From Paeniglutamicibacter sp. Y32M11 (GTDB lineage Bacteria > Actinomycetota > Actinomycetes > Actinomycetales > Micrococcaceae): a stretch of DNA of 64,000 nucleotides. Made by a program: the position numbers and the translations under genes. The stretch spans positions 2,108,001-2,172,000 of the forward strand of contig NZ_CP079107.1 of the NCBI RefSeq assembly GCF_019285735.1, read 5' to 3'. The notes beneath the pieces were generated by a model that saw only the letters and a list, made by a program, of their open reading frames with translations, did no database searches and was not told the DNA's origin. This document shows, in pieces, positions 8,824 to 17,607 of the stretch (the first letter of the stretch is position 1; each line of letters opens with the position of its first letter).

Positions 8824-9308
8824 AGCACCCGCGGTCACCCGTCGGCCGCCGGAGGTGAACGGACCGGCGGCCGACGGCCCCCGGGGCTCTGTGCAACAAA
8901 TGGTTGCCGCCACGGGCCCGTGCCTACGATGGGCGCCCGTGGCGGTAGCCCCGTTCGGGGCCTGTAACCGCGCCTGCGCCGTTCCCTGTCCCATGCGCCG
9001 CCGATGAACCATCCATGAAAGGACGGGCCCTGAAGGCACCAGCGCTTTCCCCACTTCCGCCCGGTGGCGGAAGGCATCGACTACATGGTGCGCAACATCG
9101 AGACTGGACGGTTCGAACGCGCCCTTTCGGTACCGCCGCTGGGAATGCCGGGGCCGCAAACCGCCGCGCCGCCAAGAAGGTGCTGCCGGTGGTCTGGGCA
9201 CCGATCGTGGCCAATGGGGCGTACGGGACCTACCTGCAGGGCCGCGGCATCGTCGAAAAACCCGGCGGCTTCGCGCTACACCACGCATTGGGTTGAGCTA
9301 CTCACCGT
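8824..9308. other. Intergenic or decayed stretch
   Basis: About 485 bases hold no gene I recognise. The plus strand has short open segments in two frames near 9060-9296 (GIDYMVRNIETGRFERA, then VLPVVWAPIVANGAYGTYLQ), which look like pieces of one former coding sequence broken by a frameshift. The family is not identified. Confidence 0.4.
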
Positions 9309-10001
9309 TCACCCGAGTAGAGCGATGTCTCTGCGCCCGAAATGGGAAGACCCGGGAGCCGATCGACCACTTGCGAACGAAACGGTGTTGCCCACACGAC
9401 AAATGGCATAAGCGAGCAAGCGGTCCGTGAATGCGGCCCGGCGCTTAGGAACCCCATCGAGATTGTCTGTTTTGTTTCTGGATGAATTTCGATACTCCCT
9501 CACTGGGAAATTGTCAGCCTTGCTTGGAATGTAGGACTGTCTGGTTCTCCGGTCGGTGACCAACTCCTGAACGACGACACGGTGATGGAACCAGCACAGA
9601 GGGATCATGTGTTACGCGACCCCGGGGTAGGTGTCGTTGTACCAACTAATCCAATCGTTGAGCGGGCCCAAGATCTTGCGCCGCTGTCTTTCGGTCCCAT
9701 CCTTCTGATTCCACGGGGAAGGATCCTGAAAATCAGGGGAGCTGATCGGTTGTTCAAGATGTTTGACTAGTGCTGCCAGCGTTTTCTGCTGGTCCTGCAT
9801 CATCGTTAGCAGGTATTCGAGCTTGTTGTCATGGTCTAGGACAACTTCTTCGATCGGGTTCCCGAGTCGTCCGATGAATCTTTCGTATCCATGGCTCTGC
9901 ACCTCTGCCCTCGGGTCTTCATCTACGGGCGATAGGACAGAAAGATCTGGGTGTAGTTCGATTTCCTCATCTGTTGTCCCGTCTCATTCAACTTGGACCA
10001 T
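9309..10001 (-). pseudogene. DUF4913-like relic with two in-frame stops
   Basis: A single minus-strand frame runs from an ATG at 10001 through MVQVE, a TGA at 9984-9986, DGTTDEEIELHPDLSVLSP, a coiled-coil-like segment (KLEYLLTMMQDQQKTLAALV) and PLNDWISWYNDTYPGVA. It then meets a TAA at 9612-9614 and continues MIPLCWFHHRVVVQELVTD. The W...Y...PLCWFHH...EL pattern resembles DUF4913-type proteins found on actinobacterial plasmids and integrative conjugative elements. That family assignment is tentative; the two stops are plain. It may mark a former conjugative element here. Confidence 0.5.
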
Positions 10002-10247
10002 GAAAAGCGCGGAAGCCAGTGGAATCGCCCGACTGCGGTGCGACGAACTTGCTGCAGTTGTCTCACCACAGTCGGACCAAAACATCGAATTCAGTCACAA
10101 CATTCGGCGAGCCCGTTTGATTCGTCTCCAAGGCGCCGGACAGTCCCGCAAGCCGAACGGCGGATTCTGGCGGTCATTGCAACAGGAGGCTTCCGATCAT
10201 CTCGATCGGCTTCCTGAACTCTAGCCTGCCGTTTTCATGAAGCGGGC

Positions 10248-10270
10248 CGTCATTAAGTGACTTAATGACG
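10248..10270. repeat. 23-bp palindrome upstream of the transposase
   Basis: The left arm CGTCATTAAGT and right arm ACTTAATGACG match perfectly over 11 bases around one central G. It lies about 27 bp inside the IS end and 70 bp before the transposase ATG. The same palindrome occurs at 19293-19315 in the other copy. It could be an operator, a transposase contact site or a structure blocking read-through from outside. Confidence 0.75.
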
Positions 10271-10342
10271 AAAAGGTGCCCTGATCTGGAAAAATGGAGT
10301 TACCACACAACATTTATCAACAGAGCAGGAAGCACCTTTTCG

Positions 10343-11779
10343 ATGCTTAATGATACCCACGTTTTCCCGTCCCTTCCTGCAGCTTTGACCAGCCAGTCAC
10401 TGATTTCCCACGCCGGCCTGAACGTCCTGACCTCCTTTGTGGATGCGACCGGTTTTGCCGCCTTGTGCGAAGACCGCTTCTCCCAGTTCGTTCCCGACCA
10501 AGCCACCCACCGGCCCGGACGAATCCTCGGATCCCTCGCACTCATGCTCGCCGGCGGCGGCGAACACGTCTCGGACCTCGACGTCCTACGCAACAGCCCA
10601 GGACTCTTCGGAGCCGTGCCCTCGAATGCGACAGTGTCCAGATTCGTCGCTCGGGCCACCGAACAACCCGAGGCCTTCGCCCACGGGTTCACCACCCTGA
10701 GCCGGCGACTGCGTTCCCGGATCGGGGAGGCTGCAGGAAAACGGAACCCCGCCGCCTTGGCCACGCAGCTGGACCCCCTGACGGTGGACATTGATGCCAC
10801 TCTCGTCACGGCACACAGCGAGAAGCAAGGAAGTGCCGGGACCTACAAGGGCGGATATGGATTTTCCCCCATGATCGCGAGCATCGATTACGGTAAAGAC
10901 AACGGCACCGGGGAAATCTTGGCGGCCATGCTGAGGCCCGGCAATAAGGGCGCCAATTCGGCATCTGATCACATCAAAGTCCTCGAAGACGCACTGGCCC
11001 AGCTACCCGACTCCATGCACGACGAGCAGGGGAACCTTGATACCGCGCGAATCTTGGTCCGCACCGACAGTGCCGGAGCCTCCCGCGAATTCCTGCACCA
11101 CCTGCATTCCTTAGGGCTGCAGTTCTCCACCTCGTTCGCGCTCCCGGTACCCAACGAGCGATTCATTCACTGGATTAACAACAAGGAGCACTGGGAGCTG
11201 GCCCTGGACCAATCTGGAAGCGAGCGACATGATGCGTGGGTCATCGACGCCACGAAGGTCATCGAGCTGAAGAAATATCCCGAAGGCACTCGCTTGTATT
11301 TGCGGGCAGAACCCCTGCATCCCGGCGCGAAAGCATCACTCTTTGATCTTGACGGGCACCGGGTGACAGCATTCCTCACCAACGCTCCGCGTTACAACGT
11401 GGCGTTCCTTGATGCTCGGCACCGCGCTCGGGCCCGGTGCGAAAACCGCATCAAGACGCTGAAGAATGCCGGGCTCGGGAAACTGCCGTTCACGGCATTC
11501 GCAGCGAACCAGCTGTGGTCCGACCTGGCCGTCCTCGCCGTAAATCTGGTCTCGTGGATGCAGATAACGCTACTGCCTGCGGGCCATGCTGCCGGGGTTT
11601 GGGATATGAAGCGCTGGCACTATCGCCTATTTTCGATGGCCGGGAAGCTCATCAGCAGCGCCCGAAAGCGAAGATTGTTGATCCCCAAAGCCGCACCCGA
11701 ATCACAGCTCTTCACCACGCTGATCGAAGGATCCAGGCAGCTGCAGCACCGATGGCAAAACGTACAGCTCACGGCGTAA
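10343..11779 (+). CDS. IS1380-family transposase (copy 1)
   Basis: The 478-residue DDE transposase has the IS1380 pattern: DIDATLVTAHSEKQGSAGTY with YKGGYGF after the first acidic site, ILVRTDSAGASREFL at the second, and RCENRIKTLKNAGLGKLPF holding the catalytic Glu, then ANQLWSDLAVLAVNL. I start at ATG 10343, preceded by AGGA; an ATG at 10265 lies within the palindrome and is less likely. The product differs from the second copy at one residue (Gly in place of Trp, base 10724). Confidence 0.93.
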   Translation: MLNDTHVFPSLPAALTSQSLISHAGLNVLTSFVDATGFAALCEDRFSQFVPDQATHRPGRILGSLALMLAGGGEHVSDLDVLRNSPGLFGAVPSNATVSRFVARATEQPEAFAHGFTTLSRRLRSRIGEAAGKRNPAALATQLDPLTVDIDATLVTAHSEKQGSAGTYKGGYGFSPMIASIDYGKDNGTGEILAAMLRPGNKGANSASDHIKVLEDALAQLPDSMHDEQGNLDTARILVRTDSAGASREFLHHLHSLGLQFSTSFALPVPNERFIHWINNKEHWELALDQSGSERHDAWVIDATKVIELKKYPEGTRLYLRAEPLHPGAKASLFDLDGHRVTAFLTNAPRYNVAFLDARHRARARCENRIKTLKNAGLGKLPFTAFAANQLWSDLAVLAVNLVSWMQITLLPAGHAAGVWDMKRWHYRLFSMAGKLISSARKRRLLIPKAAPESQLFTTLIEGSRQLQHRWQNVQLTA

Positions 11780-11955
11780 CACCCACGCCACGAATAAGCC
11801 CCTTCGAAACGAAAGAACCATACCGGGAGATGGAACCCGGCACCCAAGCCAGTGATATGGCCCTATTGGTATGCCCGAAAACGGCTCAGGCCGCCGATCC
11901 CGCGAAAATCACGAAATCAACGGCCTGCCAGTAACCGATGAAAAATCGAGGCTAA

Positions 11956-12392
11956 CGCCAAGTCCACGGTGATAATCGGCCCTTACCTGCACGGCGACGA
12001 TCCTGAATACCTAAGCGATGACGAGCCACTACAACCAAAAATCAGCACGTCAACTAATGGCGCGACGACCAGAGTTACGACTTGTCCGGTTCCGCCCAGT
12101 CCAGTGCTACGGCGAGTTCGTAGGCGTCGGGGAGTGCCTGCACAGCCACCGAGTCGGATCGGCGGAGTATCGGGAAGGGTGGTGGGGTCCCGCGCTGCGC
12201 GCAGGACCCCACCACAACCCGGTACAGGGGTCTTACCGGAGCCCAGGACCCGTTCTATCGACCCTTTCTGGTAGTGGATCCAGGCAAGTCATCTTCGGTC
12301 TGGATTTCCGGCGACACGCGTAAGTTCGTCAAATGACTACTGACTCACGCAGCTAGGCTCCCGGCGGTTCAAGCCGTGCCGTGCCAAAAACC
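11956..12392. other. Non-coding stretch inside the composite element
   Basis: About 437 bases lie between IS copy 1 and the AsnC-type regulator. On the minus strand at about 12085-12160 a frame reads SDSVAVQALPDAYELAVALD and then WAEPDKS before a stop. This looks like the tail of a lost gene whose upstream part is gone. Apart from the hairpin at 12179-12215 nothing else is recognised. Confidence 0.4.
12179..12215. terminator. Strong hairpin, probable terminator
   Basis: The 12-bp arms GTGGTGGGGTCC and GGACCCCACCAC enclose a 13-base GC-rich loop. There is no clear U-run on either side. It lies about 180 bp past the end of the minus-strand regulator gene and could end its transcript. Confidence 0.55.
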
Positions 12393-13412
12393 TCAGAATC
12401 CCACGGGTAGCACGTCGCCAAATCGTCCGGATTCGGTAATGCGCGCCCCGTTGTATTTGAAGGTACGCAAGACAATGCGCCGGTCATCGATCGTCAGTCC
12501 GGGAATCGCGTGCAGGATCTTGCGTTCGACGGCGAGCGAATCCCAGGGGTTGTTCAGCCACACCACCATATGGATGTTGTTGGCGCCGGTGACCGCCGTC
12601 ATGATGCGGATTTCGGGCAGTTCCGCCGCTAGGTTGGGGCCCACGAGCAGGATGTCATCGGGTGACATCGACCCCCAGAACACGGCGCTGACATTCTGTC
12701 CAAGCCCCTGGCGCACAATGTCGCAACGCACCGTGATGTAGTTGCCGCCAATGAGACGGTTGACGCGCCGCGCCGCCGCGGGTGGGGTGATCCCGGCACG
12801 CTGGGCGATTTCCCTGAGGCCCATGCGCCCGTTGATGCTCAAGGAGCGCACGATTTCCTGGTCTATCCCATCCATCGCGACATGGGTCTCTCCGCCGTGG
12901 GATTCCGGGTGGGTCGCCAGCCGGCGCAATTTGCGCATGGTGGCCGGCGGCAAGGCACGGAAATGCCAGTTGCTGGCTTCCACTAGCTGGCCTGTCACGG
13001 TTCGCACCGAGTAATGCAACACTCCGTCTAGGGAGCCAATGGTGGTGAGCAGGAAGTCGGCGAGGCTCTGCCCGGGGGCTGCGACCGTCACCAGAAGATG
13101 CGCGGATCCCGCAATGAACTGGATCGTCATGGTCCTGTGGTCCTGAAACAAGTCTTCGGCCACCTGGGTGACTTGGCTGTTGCGGCAAGTCAGTTCGATG
13201 AATGCCAATTCCATCAGGGCCGCCATGCCCGGCCCCGGTGCAATCGAAATGCGCGCCATGCCTGCATTGGTGATGCGTTCCCAGCGTCGGGCCAGCGTGG
13301 TGGCATGTTGGCCCAGGATCACGGACAGCTCGCTCCAGCTCACGCGCGGCGCCAGTTGCAGCGCATTGACGAGTTCCATGTCGTTTTCGGACATGCCGTC
13401 AGTTTCTTGCAA
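12393..13412 (-). CDS. Double-domain AsnC/Lrp-type transcription regulator
   Basis: The protein is 339 residues made of two Lrp-like halves. The first helix-turn-helix is at about residues 12-55 (NALQLAPRVSWSELSVILGQ) and the second at about 180-225 (MDGIDQEIVRSLSINGRMGL, REIAQRAGITPPAAARRVNR), each followed by a ligand-binding-type segment. Ordinary AsnC proteins have one such unit of about 150 residues. I place the start at TTG 13412 because AGGAG (13420-13424) sits 7 bases upstream; an ATG at 13394 has no ribosome site. It is divergent from the amidohydrolase-transporter operon and probably controls it in response to its substrate. Confidence 0.85.
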   Translation of the reverse strand: MQETDGMSENDMELVNALQLAPRVSWSELSVILGQHATTLARRWERITNAGMARISIAPGPGMAALMELAFIELTCRNSQVTQVAEDLFQDHRTMTIQFIAGSAHLLVTVAAPGQSLADFLLTTIGSLDGVLHYSVRTVTGQLVEASNWHFRALPPATMRKLRRLATHPESHGGETHVAMDGIDQEIVRSLSINGRMGLREIAQRAGITPPAAARRVNRLIGGNYITVRCDIVRQGLGQNVSAVFWGSMSPDDILLVGPNLAAELPEIRIMTAVTGANNIHMVVWLNNPWDSLAVERKILHAIPGLTIDDRRIVLRTFKYNGARITESGRFGDVLPVGF

Positions 13413-13511
13413 AGTTTTGCTCCTAGAACCATTTTCGTGCGTTTTGAAAGAAAAATGTCTCATTATCTTAACGTTTAGTTCGATGTATGACCTAGAACAC
13501 ATGGAGGAAAG
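13413..13511. promoter_or_regulatory. Divergent promoter/operator region of the amidohydrolase operon
   Basis: The 99-bp AT-rich gap between the divergent regulator and enzyme genes must hold both promoters. The octamer CCTAGAAC occurs twice as a direct repeat, at 13422-13429 and 13491-13498, near each gene's ribosome site. The middle (ATTATCTTAACGTTTAG) is the most AT-rich part. A role as regulator binding site is inferred from position. Confidence 0.5.
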
Positions 13512-14783
13512 ATGCCACAGCAGCGACAAACGGTGATCGAACATGCAACCTTGATCGATGGCACGGGTGCCGCCCCGGCACAGATGCACACCGTCGTCTT
13601 GCGGGGACGCAAGATCCAGTGGGTTGGACCGGACGCCGAGACACCCATCCTGGACACCGACGCGGTCCGCATTGACGGACGCGGACAATTCCTGCTCCCT
13701 GGCTTCATCGATTCACACGTCCACTTGGCCATGCCCACCGGCCAGCTCAGCGGCACAGACCTGTTGCACCTGCCCCCGCGTTTTGGCTACTACGCCTCCA
13801 TCCCGCTGCTGCGCGCCACGCTCGATGCCGGCGTCACCACCGTGCGCGACCTGGGCGGCATCGATATGGCCACCGAGGTTGCCATTGAACGCGGCCTCAT
13901 CGAGGGCCCCGAAATCATCTTTGCCTACCGCGCCCTGGGACCCACCGGCGGCCACGGCGACTTCCGCACCTGCTGCGGATTCAACCAGGGCGAGGCATTG
14001 TCCCCCAACGGGGACATCGGTTTCCTGACCGACGGTGTCGACGAGGCGCTGCGCAACACCCGCGAGGTCATGCGCCTGGGCGGTAAGGTCATCAAGGTCA
14101 TGGCGGGCGGCGGCGTCTGGTCCCCGCGCGACACCCCTTGGCACGACGGCCTGAACATTGCCGAGATGCGAACCATCGTCGAGGAAGCGGGCAGCCACGG
14201 CATACCGGTGGCCGCCCATGCCCAGTCGGCGCGTTCCATTTCCAACGCCCTGGTCGCGGGGGTGCGCAGCATCGAGCACGGCTACGAAATCGATGACAAG
14301 GCCATCGAATTGATGCTTGCAAAGGGCAGCTTCCTCGTTCCCACCCTGAGCACAGGAACCATCCCCCCGGACCCGGCCAAGGCCGCCCCGTATGCGGTGG
14401 AAAAGAAGCTGCGCCTGCAGGAAAAGCTCTACGGCTGCGTCTCGAAGGCCATCTCCGCCGGGGTCAAAGTCGCGCTGGGGACCGATGCCGGGGTCTGCGA
14501 GCACGGCATCAATCTGACGGAGCTTGGACACTTGGTCGATTTCGGCATGTCCCCCATGGATGCGCTCGTGGCCGGAACCTTGAACGCCGCAAAGCTGCTG
14601 CAATTGGAGGACCGCGTCGGATCCATCGAGCCCGGCAAGGACGCAGACATCGTGCTGACAGGCGTTGATCCGCTGGGCTCCATCCACGCGCTGGCCGATG
14701 CGAAGAACATTGATATCGTCTTTGCCAAGGGCCGGATGGTTAAGGACCTTCGTACCTCGGTCCCCGCAGGAGTAGGCGCATGA
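13512..14783 (+). CDS. Metal-dependent amidohydrolase (Xaa-Pro dipeptidase / imidazolonepropionase-like)
   Basis: The 423-residue TIM-barrel amidohydrolase has the metal ligands in place: SHVHL (residue about 62), a lysine in GGKVIKVMAGGG, AAHAQS, SIEHGYE and GTDAGV. These match the subgroup that includes Xaa-Pro and aryl dipeptidases. The family hydrolyses C-N bonds of N-acyl or dipeptide substrates; the substrate here is unknown. GGAGG lies 4 bases before the ATG. The stop overlaps the transporter start (ATGA at 14780-14783), so the pair likely imports and hydrolyses one compound. Confidence 0.88.
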   Translation: MPQQRQTVIEHATLIDGTGAAPAQMHTVVLRGRKIQWVGPDAETPILDTDAVRIDGRGQFLLPGFIDSHVHLAMPTGQLSGTDLLHLPPRFGYYASIPLLRATLDAGVTTVRDLGGIDMATEVAIERGLIEGPEIIFAYRALGPTGGHGDFRTCCGFNQGEALSPNGDIGFLTDGVDEALRNTREVMRLGGKVIKVMAGGGVWSPRDTPWHDGLNIAEMRTIVEEAGSHGIPVAAHAQSARSISNALVAGVRSIEHGYEIDDKAIELMLAKGSFLVPTLSTGTIPPDPAKAAPYAVEKKLRLQEKLYGCVSKAISAGVKVALGTDAGVCEHGINLTELGHLVDFGMSPMDALVAGTLNAAKLLQLEDRVGSIEPGKDADIVLTGVDPLGSIHALADAKNIDIVFAKGRMVKDLRTSVPAGVGA

Positions 14784-16351
14784 GCACATTGATGGGCAAG
14801 AAGCCGGCGCCCCGGACTTCCGGCGAGAAGAAGAAGTTCGGAGCGGCCGCCCTTGACCGCATTGAGCGCGTGGGCAACAGGCTGCCCGAGCCCTTCGCCC
14901 TCTTCCTGTACCTCTTCCTGGCCGTGGGACTCATTTCCACGGTGGTGTCCTGGTTCAATGTCAACACCACGCTTCCCGGTGCCGAAGGACCCACCGCGAT
15001 CAAGGGCCTGTTCACCGGCGAGGGCATCACTTGGCTGATGACCACCGCAGTGCAGAACTTCATCGGGTTCCCGCCCCTTGGGGTAGTGGTCACCTTGTTG
15101 TTGGCCGTAGGTGTTGCCGAACGCACTGGCCTGCTGCTGGTGCTGGTAAAGTCCACCCTGGGCCGCGCCCCTGCCTGGGCATTGCCCTACGTCATGGCAC
15201 TGGTGGCGTTGTGCGCGCACATCATGTCCGACGCCTCGATTCTGGTCATCCCGCCGATTGCCGCCCTGGTGTTCCGAGCCGCAGGCCGCAACCCGGTCGC
15301 GGGCCTGCTTGGGTCCTATGCCGTGGGCATTGCCGCCTTCAGCTGCACCCCGTTCGTCACGTCGACCGACGCCTTGCTGGCCGGCATTTCCAACGCCGCC
15401 GCAGTCCCGGTCGCCGGGCTGGTGCTGCCGGTCACTGCGGTGTCCAACCTTTTGCTGAACATCGTGCTCGCCGGTGTCCTCACGGTGGCCGGCGGCCTAG
15501 TCATCGACAAACTGCTCGAGCCGCGGCTGAACCGCACCGGTGTCGGGGTCAACGCCACGGCAGCCGAAGAAGCCAGCACGGACGTCACCGCCGCGGAGAA
15601 GTCGGCCCTGCGTTGGGCAGGAATCGCCTTGTTGGTGGTCGTCGGGCTGATCCTGGCTCTGGCCCTTCCGGCCGGTGCGCCGTTGCGCAACGAGACCGGC
15701 GGGTTTCTGCCCAAGTCCCCCCTGTTAAGCTCGGTCATCTTCATAGTGTTCTGCGTCGTGCTGGCGCCGGCCATTGTCTTCGGCGCACGTCTGCGCTTGA
15801 TCACCAACATCCAGTCGGTCGTGGAAATGATGGGACAGGCAGTGAAGGACGCGGTGTCCTTCATCGTGGTGGCCTTCATCTTGGCCCAGTTCCTCGCCCT
15901 GTTCACGTGGTCGGGGCTGGCGTCCTGGGTTGCCGTGTCGGGCGCGCAAATGCTCAAGGACGTGAACTTCACCGGCTACGGGGCCATCATCGCGTTCATC
16001 GTGGTGGTATCGATTCTGAACCTGTTGATATCCTCGGGATCCTCCCTGTGGACGCTGATTGCCGCGGTGTTCATCCCGATGTTTGCCCTGATCGGTTACG
16101 AGGCCGGATTCGTCCAAGCCGCCTTCCGCGTGGGAGATTCCGCCACCCAGGCACTGACTCCCTTGAACCCGTACTTGGTGATTATCCTGGGCTTCTTGCG
16201 CAAATACGAGCCAGAAGCCGGCATCGGTTCCATCATCGCCCGCATGCTGCCATTCACCGTCGTATTCTGGGTCCTGTGGGTGCTGGTGCTGACGCTGTTC
16301 TTCATCACCGGCACGGGCACGGGACCGGGCATGGACATCATGGTCGGATGA
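14780..16351 (+). CDS. AbgT-family transporter
   Basis: This 523-residue membrane protein has about 11-13 hydrophobic segments. Family features are the N-terminal RIERVGNRLPEPFALFLYLF, ALCAHIMSDASILVIPPIAA, SYAVGIAAFSCTPFVTSTDA and the C-terminal SSGSSLWTLIAAVFIPMF. AbgT of E. coli imports p-aminobenzoyl-glutamate; the relatives MtrF and YdaH export sulfonamides. With an amidohydrolase cotranslated upstream, uptake of an amide-bonded substrate is the better guess. The ATG overlaps the upstream stop by 4 bases, and a terminator follows at 16373. Confidence 0.88.
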   Translation: MSTLMGKKPAPRTSGEKKKFGAAALDRIERVGNRLPEPFALFLYLFLAVGLISTVVSWFNVNTTLPGAEGPTAIKGLFTGEGITWLMTTAVQNFIGFPPLGVVVTLLLAVGVAERTGLLLVLVKSTLGRAPAWALPYVMALVALCAHIMSDASILVIPPIAALVFRAAGRNPVAGLLGSYAVGIAAFSCTPFVTSTDALLAGISNAAAVPVAGLVLPVTAVSNLLLNIVLAGVLTVAGGLVIDKLLEPRLNRTGVGVNATAAEEASTDVTAAEKSALRWAGIALLVVVGLILALALPAGAPLRNETGGFLPKSPLLSSVIFIVFCVVLAPAIVFGARLRLITNIQSVVEMMGQAVKDAVSFIVVAFILAQFLALFTWSGLASWVAVSGAQMLKDVNFTGYGAIIAFIVVVSILNLLISSGSSLWTLIAAVFIPMFALIGYEAGFVQAAFRVGDSATQALTPLNPYLVIILGFLRKYEPEAGIGSIIARMLPFTVVFWVLWVLVLTLFFITGTGTGPGMDIMVG

Positions 16352-16372
16352 TGTCTCCCGACATCCCGGGGT

Positions 16373-16416
16373 AAAGACGAGCAGGGCCGCTTGATTTTCC
16401 GGCCCTGCCCGTCTTT
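16373..16416 (+). terminator. Terminator after the transporter
   Basis: A long stem pairs AAAGACG…GCAGGGCCG with CGGCCCTGC…CGTCTTT around a loop of about 8 bases, 20 bases after the AbgT stop. The AT-rich outer arms (AAAGAC/GTCTTT) could work in both directions. Confidence 0.75.
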
Positions 16417-16586
16417 GCCGATGGCGCCAACGACAGGGATGCCACTTCACCGAGACCTATCCCGCGGATTCTGCAAGAGGATCATTTCTGAACGACAGAA
16501 GTGCGGTTATCGGCGCTTGGTTCAAGTGAGTCTCACGCGCATCGCCTCAGCCAAGACGTTCCAAACATGGCTCCGACGACGAGAAA

Positions 16587-16618
16587 GGGTGCCGGCCAGG
16601 TTTCCCCGGCCGGCACCC
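16587..16618 (-). terminator. Terminator of the secreted protein gene
   Basis: The 11-bp perfect arms GGGTGCCGGCC and GGCCGGCACCC enclose a 10-base loop, 18 bases past the stop of the minus-strand gene at 16636. In the minus direction the stem is followed by TTTCTCG. Confidence 0.75.
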
Positions 16619-16635
16619 TCCAAAAAGAACCGCTA

Positions 16636-17409
16636 CTACTTCTTCACAGTCAACGTCTGCTTCAACGTCTTGGTCTGCTCCTTCGACCACACCTTCGTGG
16701 TCGTCTTCTGCTTGGTCACCGTCGTCTTGTACAAATCGCGTTCCAGCGGGTACACATTCGTGGTGAAGCGCAAGCCGTAGACGGAACGGATATTCGGCTC
16801 CTCCGGGAACGACTCACCCCAGATCATGTCACCAGCGATCGGCCAGTTGTCGTCGATGTCCAAGACATAGCCGGCCCGTGCCTTGTAGACCCCGTCAAAA
16901 TCGCCAGTGCACTCCAAGAACAGCAAATCAATGAGGAACCCCTCAAAGTACTGAGGTTCGATATCAGCGACTTTGCAGTTCATCTTGACGAGTTTGCTGC
17001 CGTTCGACACGAGAGTTTTCTTCTTGACGTCCTTGGTGGTCGTCTTGTTCTTCCAGGTCTTGTACTTGGCTGTGGTGGTGATCGAGTACTTGCCTGCCTT
17101 GAGCTTGGCAGAGGACACGTTCTTGGCAACGGTCTTCTTCCCCTGCTTCACGGTGATCTTAGAAGAGGTGAGCTTGACCTGGCCGGACGACTTTACAGAC
17201 GGCTTGACCGTGGCCTTCTTCATCTTTTTGTTGACCTTGGCGGTCTTGATCTTGCTGATCGTGACCTTGTTCGGCGCGGGCTTAGCTGCCATGACCTGCA
17301 CAGAGGCAACCGGTGCGACCGGTGCCGCGGTGGCGGGCGCGGTGCCGGCCAGCACAAGGCCGGCGGACATCGTGAGCGCCAAGATGGGCGCGAAAATGCG
17401 TCGTTTCAT
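16636..17409 (-). CDS. Secreted lysine/threonine-rich protein of unknown function
   Basis: The protein is 257 residues. A Sec signal peptide covers about residues 1-28 (MKRRIFAPILALTMSAGLVL then AGTAPATAA). The mature part begins with a region very rich in Lys, Thr, Ser and Val that looks like repeated beta-strands (about 45-140). A more globular segment about 143-215 has two Cys (KMNCKVADI and FLECTGDF), and the tail is again basic. The family is not recognised. The basic, strand-rich make-up could suit binding to cell-wall polymers. It sits inside the IS1380-bounded segment, convergent with the transporter gene. Confidence 0.75.
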   Translation of the reverse strand: MKRRIFAPILALTMSAGLVLAGTAPATAAPVAPVASVQVMAAKPAPNKVTISKIKTAKVNKKMKKATVKPSVKSSGQVKLTSSKITVKQGKKTVAKNVSSAKLKAGKYSITTTAKYKTWKNKTTTKDVKKKTLVSNGSKLVKMNCKVADIEPQYFEGFLIDLLFLECTGDFDGVYKARAGYVLDIDDNWPIAGDMIWGESFPEEPNIRSVYGLRFTTNVYPLERDLYKTTVTKQKTTTKVWSKEQTKTLKQTLTVKK

Positions 17410-17607
17410 TATTTCCCCAGTGAGTGTGAAAGTGACCTGAGCAACAACTCTAACAGTTGGATCTACGGGGGAACCGGAAGTGCGGGGAAGTTCCGTGTGT
17501 TCCCGGAATGTCCTTCACGGATCGGCATTTAGGAGACGCCGATGCCCGGATATATTAAAGTCCAACGTCTCTGTCATTGAGCCCGGGGCCAGGGTGCGCA
17601 GATGGAC

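Larger units (their letters stand above)
10221..11955 (+). mobile_element. IS1380-family insertion sequence, copy 1
   Basis: The copy is 1,735 bp. The left end reads CTAGCCTGCCGTTTTCAT and the right end, read inward on the other strand, TTAGCCTCGATTTTTCAT, giving imperfect inverted repeats. The limits are those beyond which similarity to the copy at 17608-19342 stops. It carries one transposase gene. Flanking bases do not show a matching short direct repeat, so the original target duplication is lost or was never formed by this copy alone. Confidence 0.88.

Noticed and set aside
10215-10225. Target-site duplication around the IS1380-type copies
   Set aside because: The 4-8 bases next to each copy, and next to the whole composite unit, do not match each other, so no duplication can be claimed.
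15031-16374. 447-residue plus-strand reading frame overlapping the transporter
   Set aside because: It is an out-of-frame shadow of the AbgT gene, rich in Arg, Gly and His, with no hydrophobic pattern of its own.
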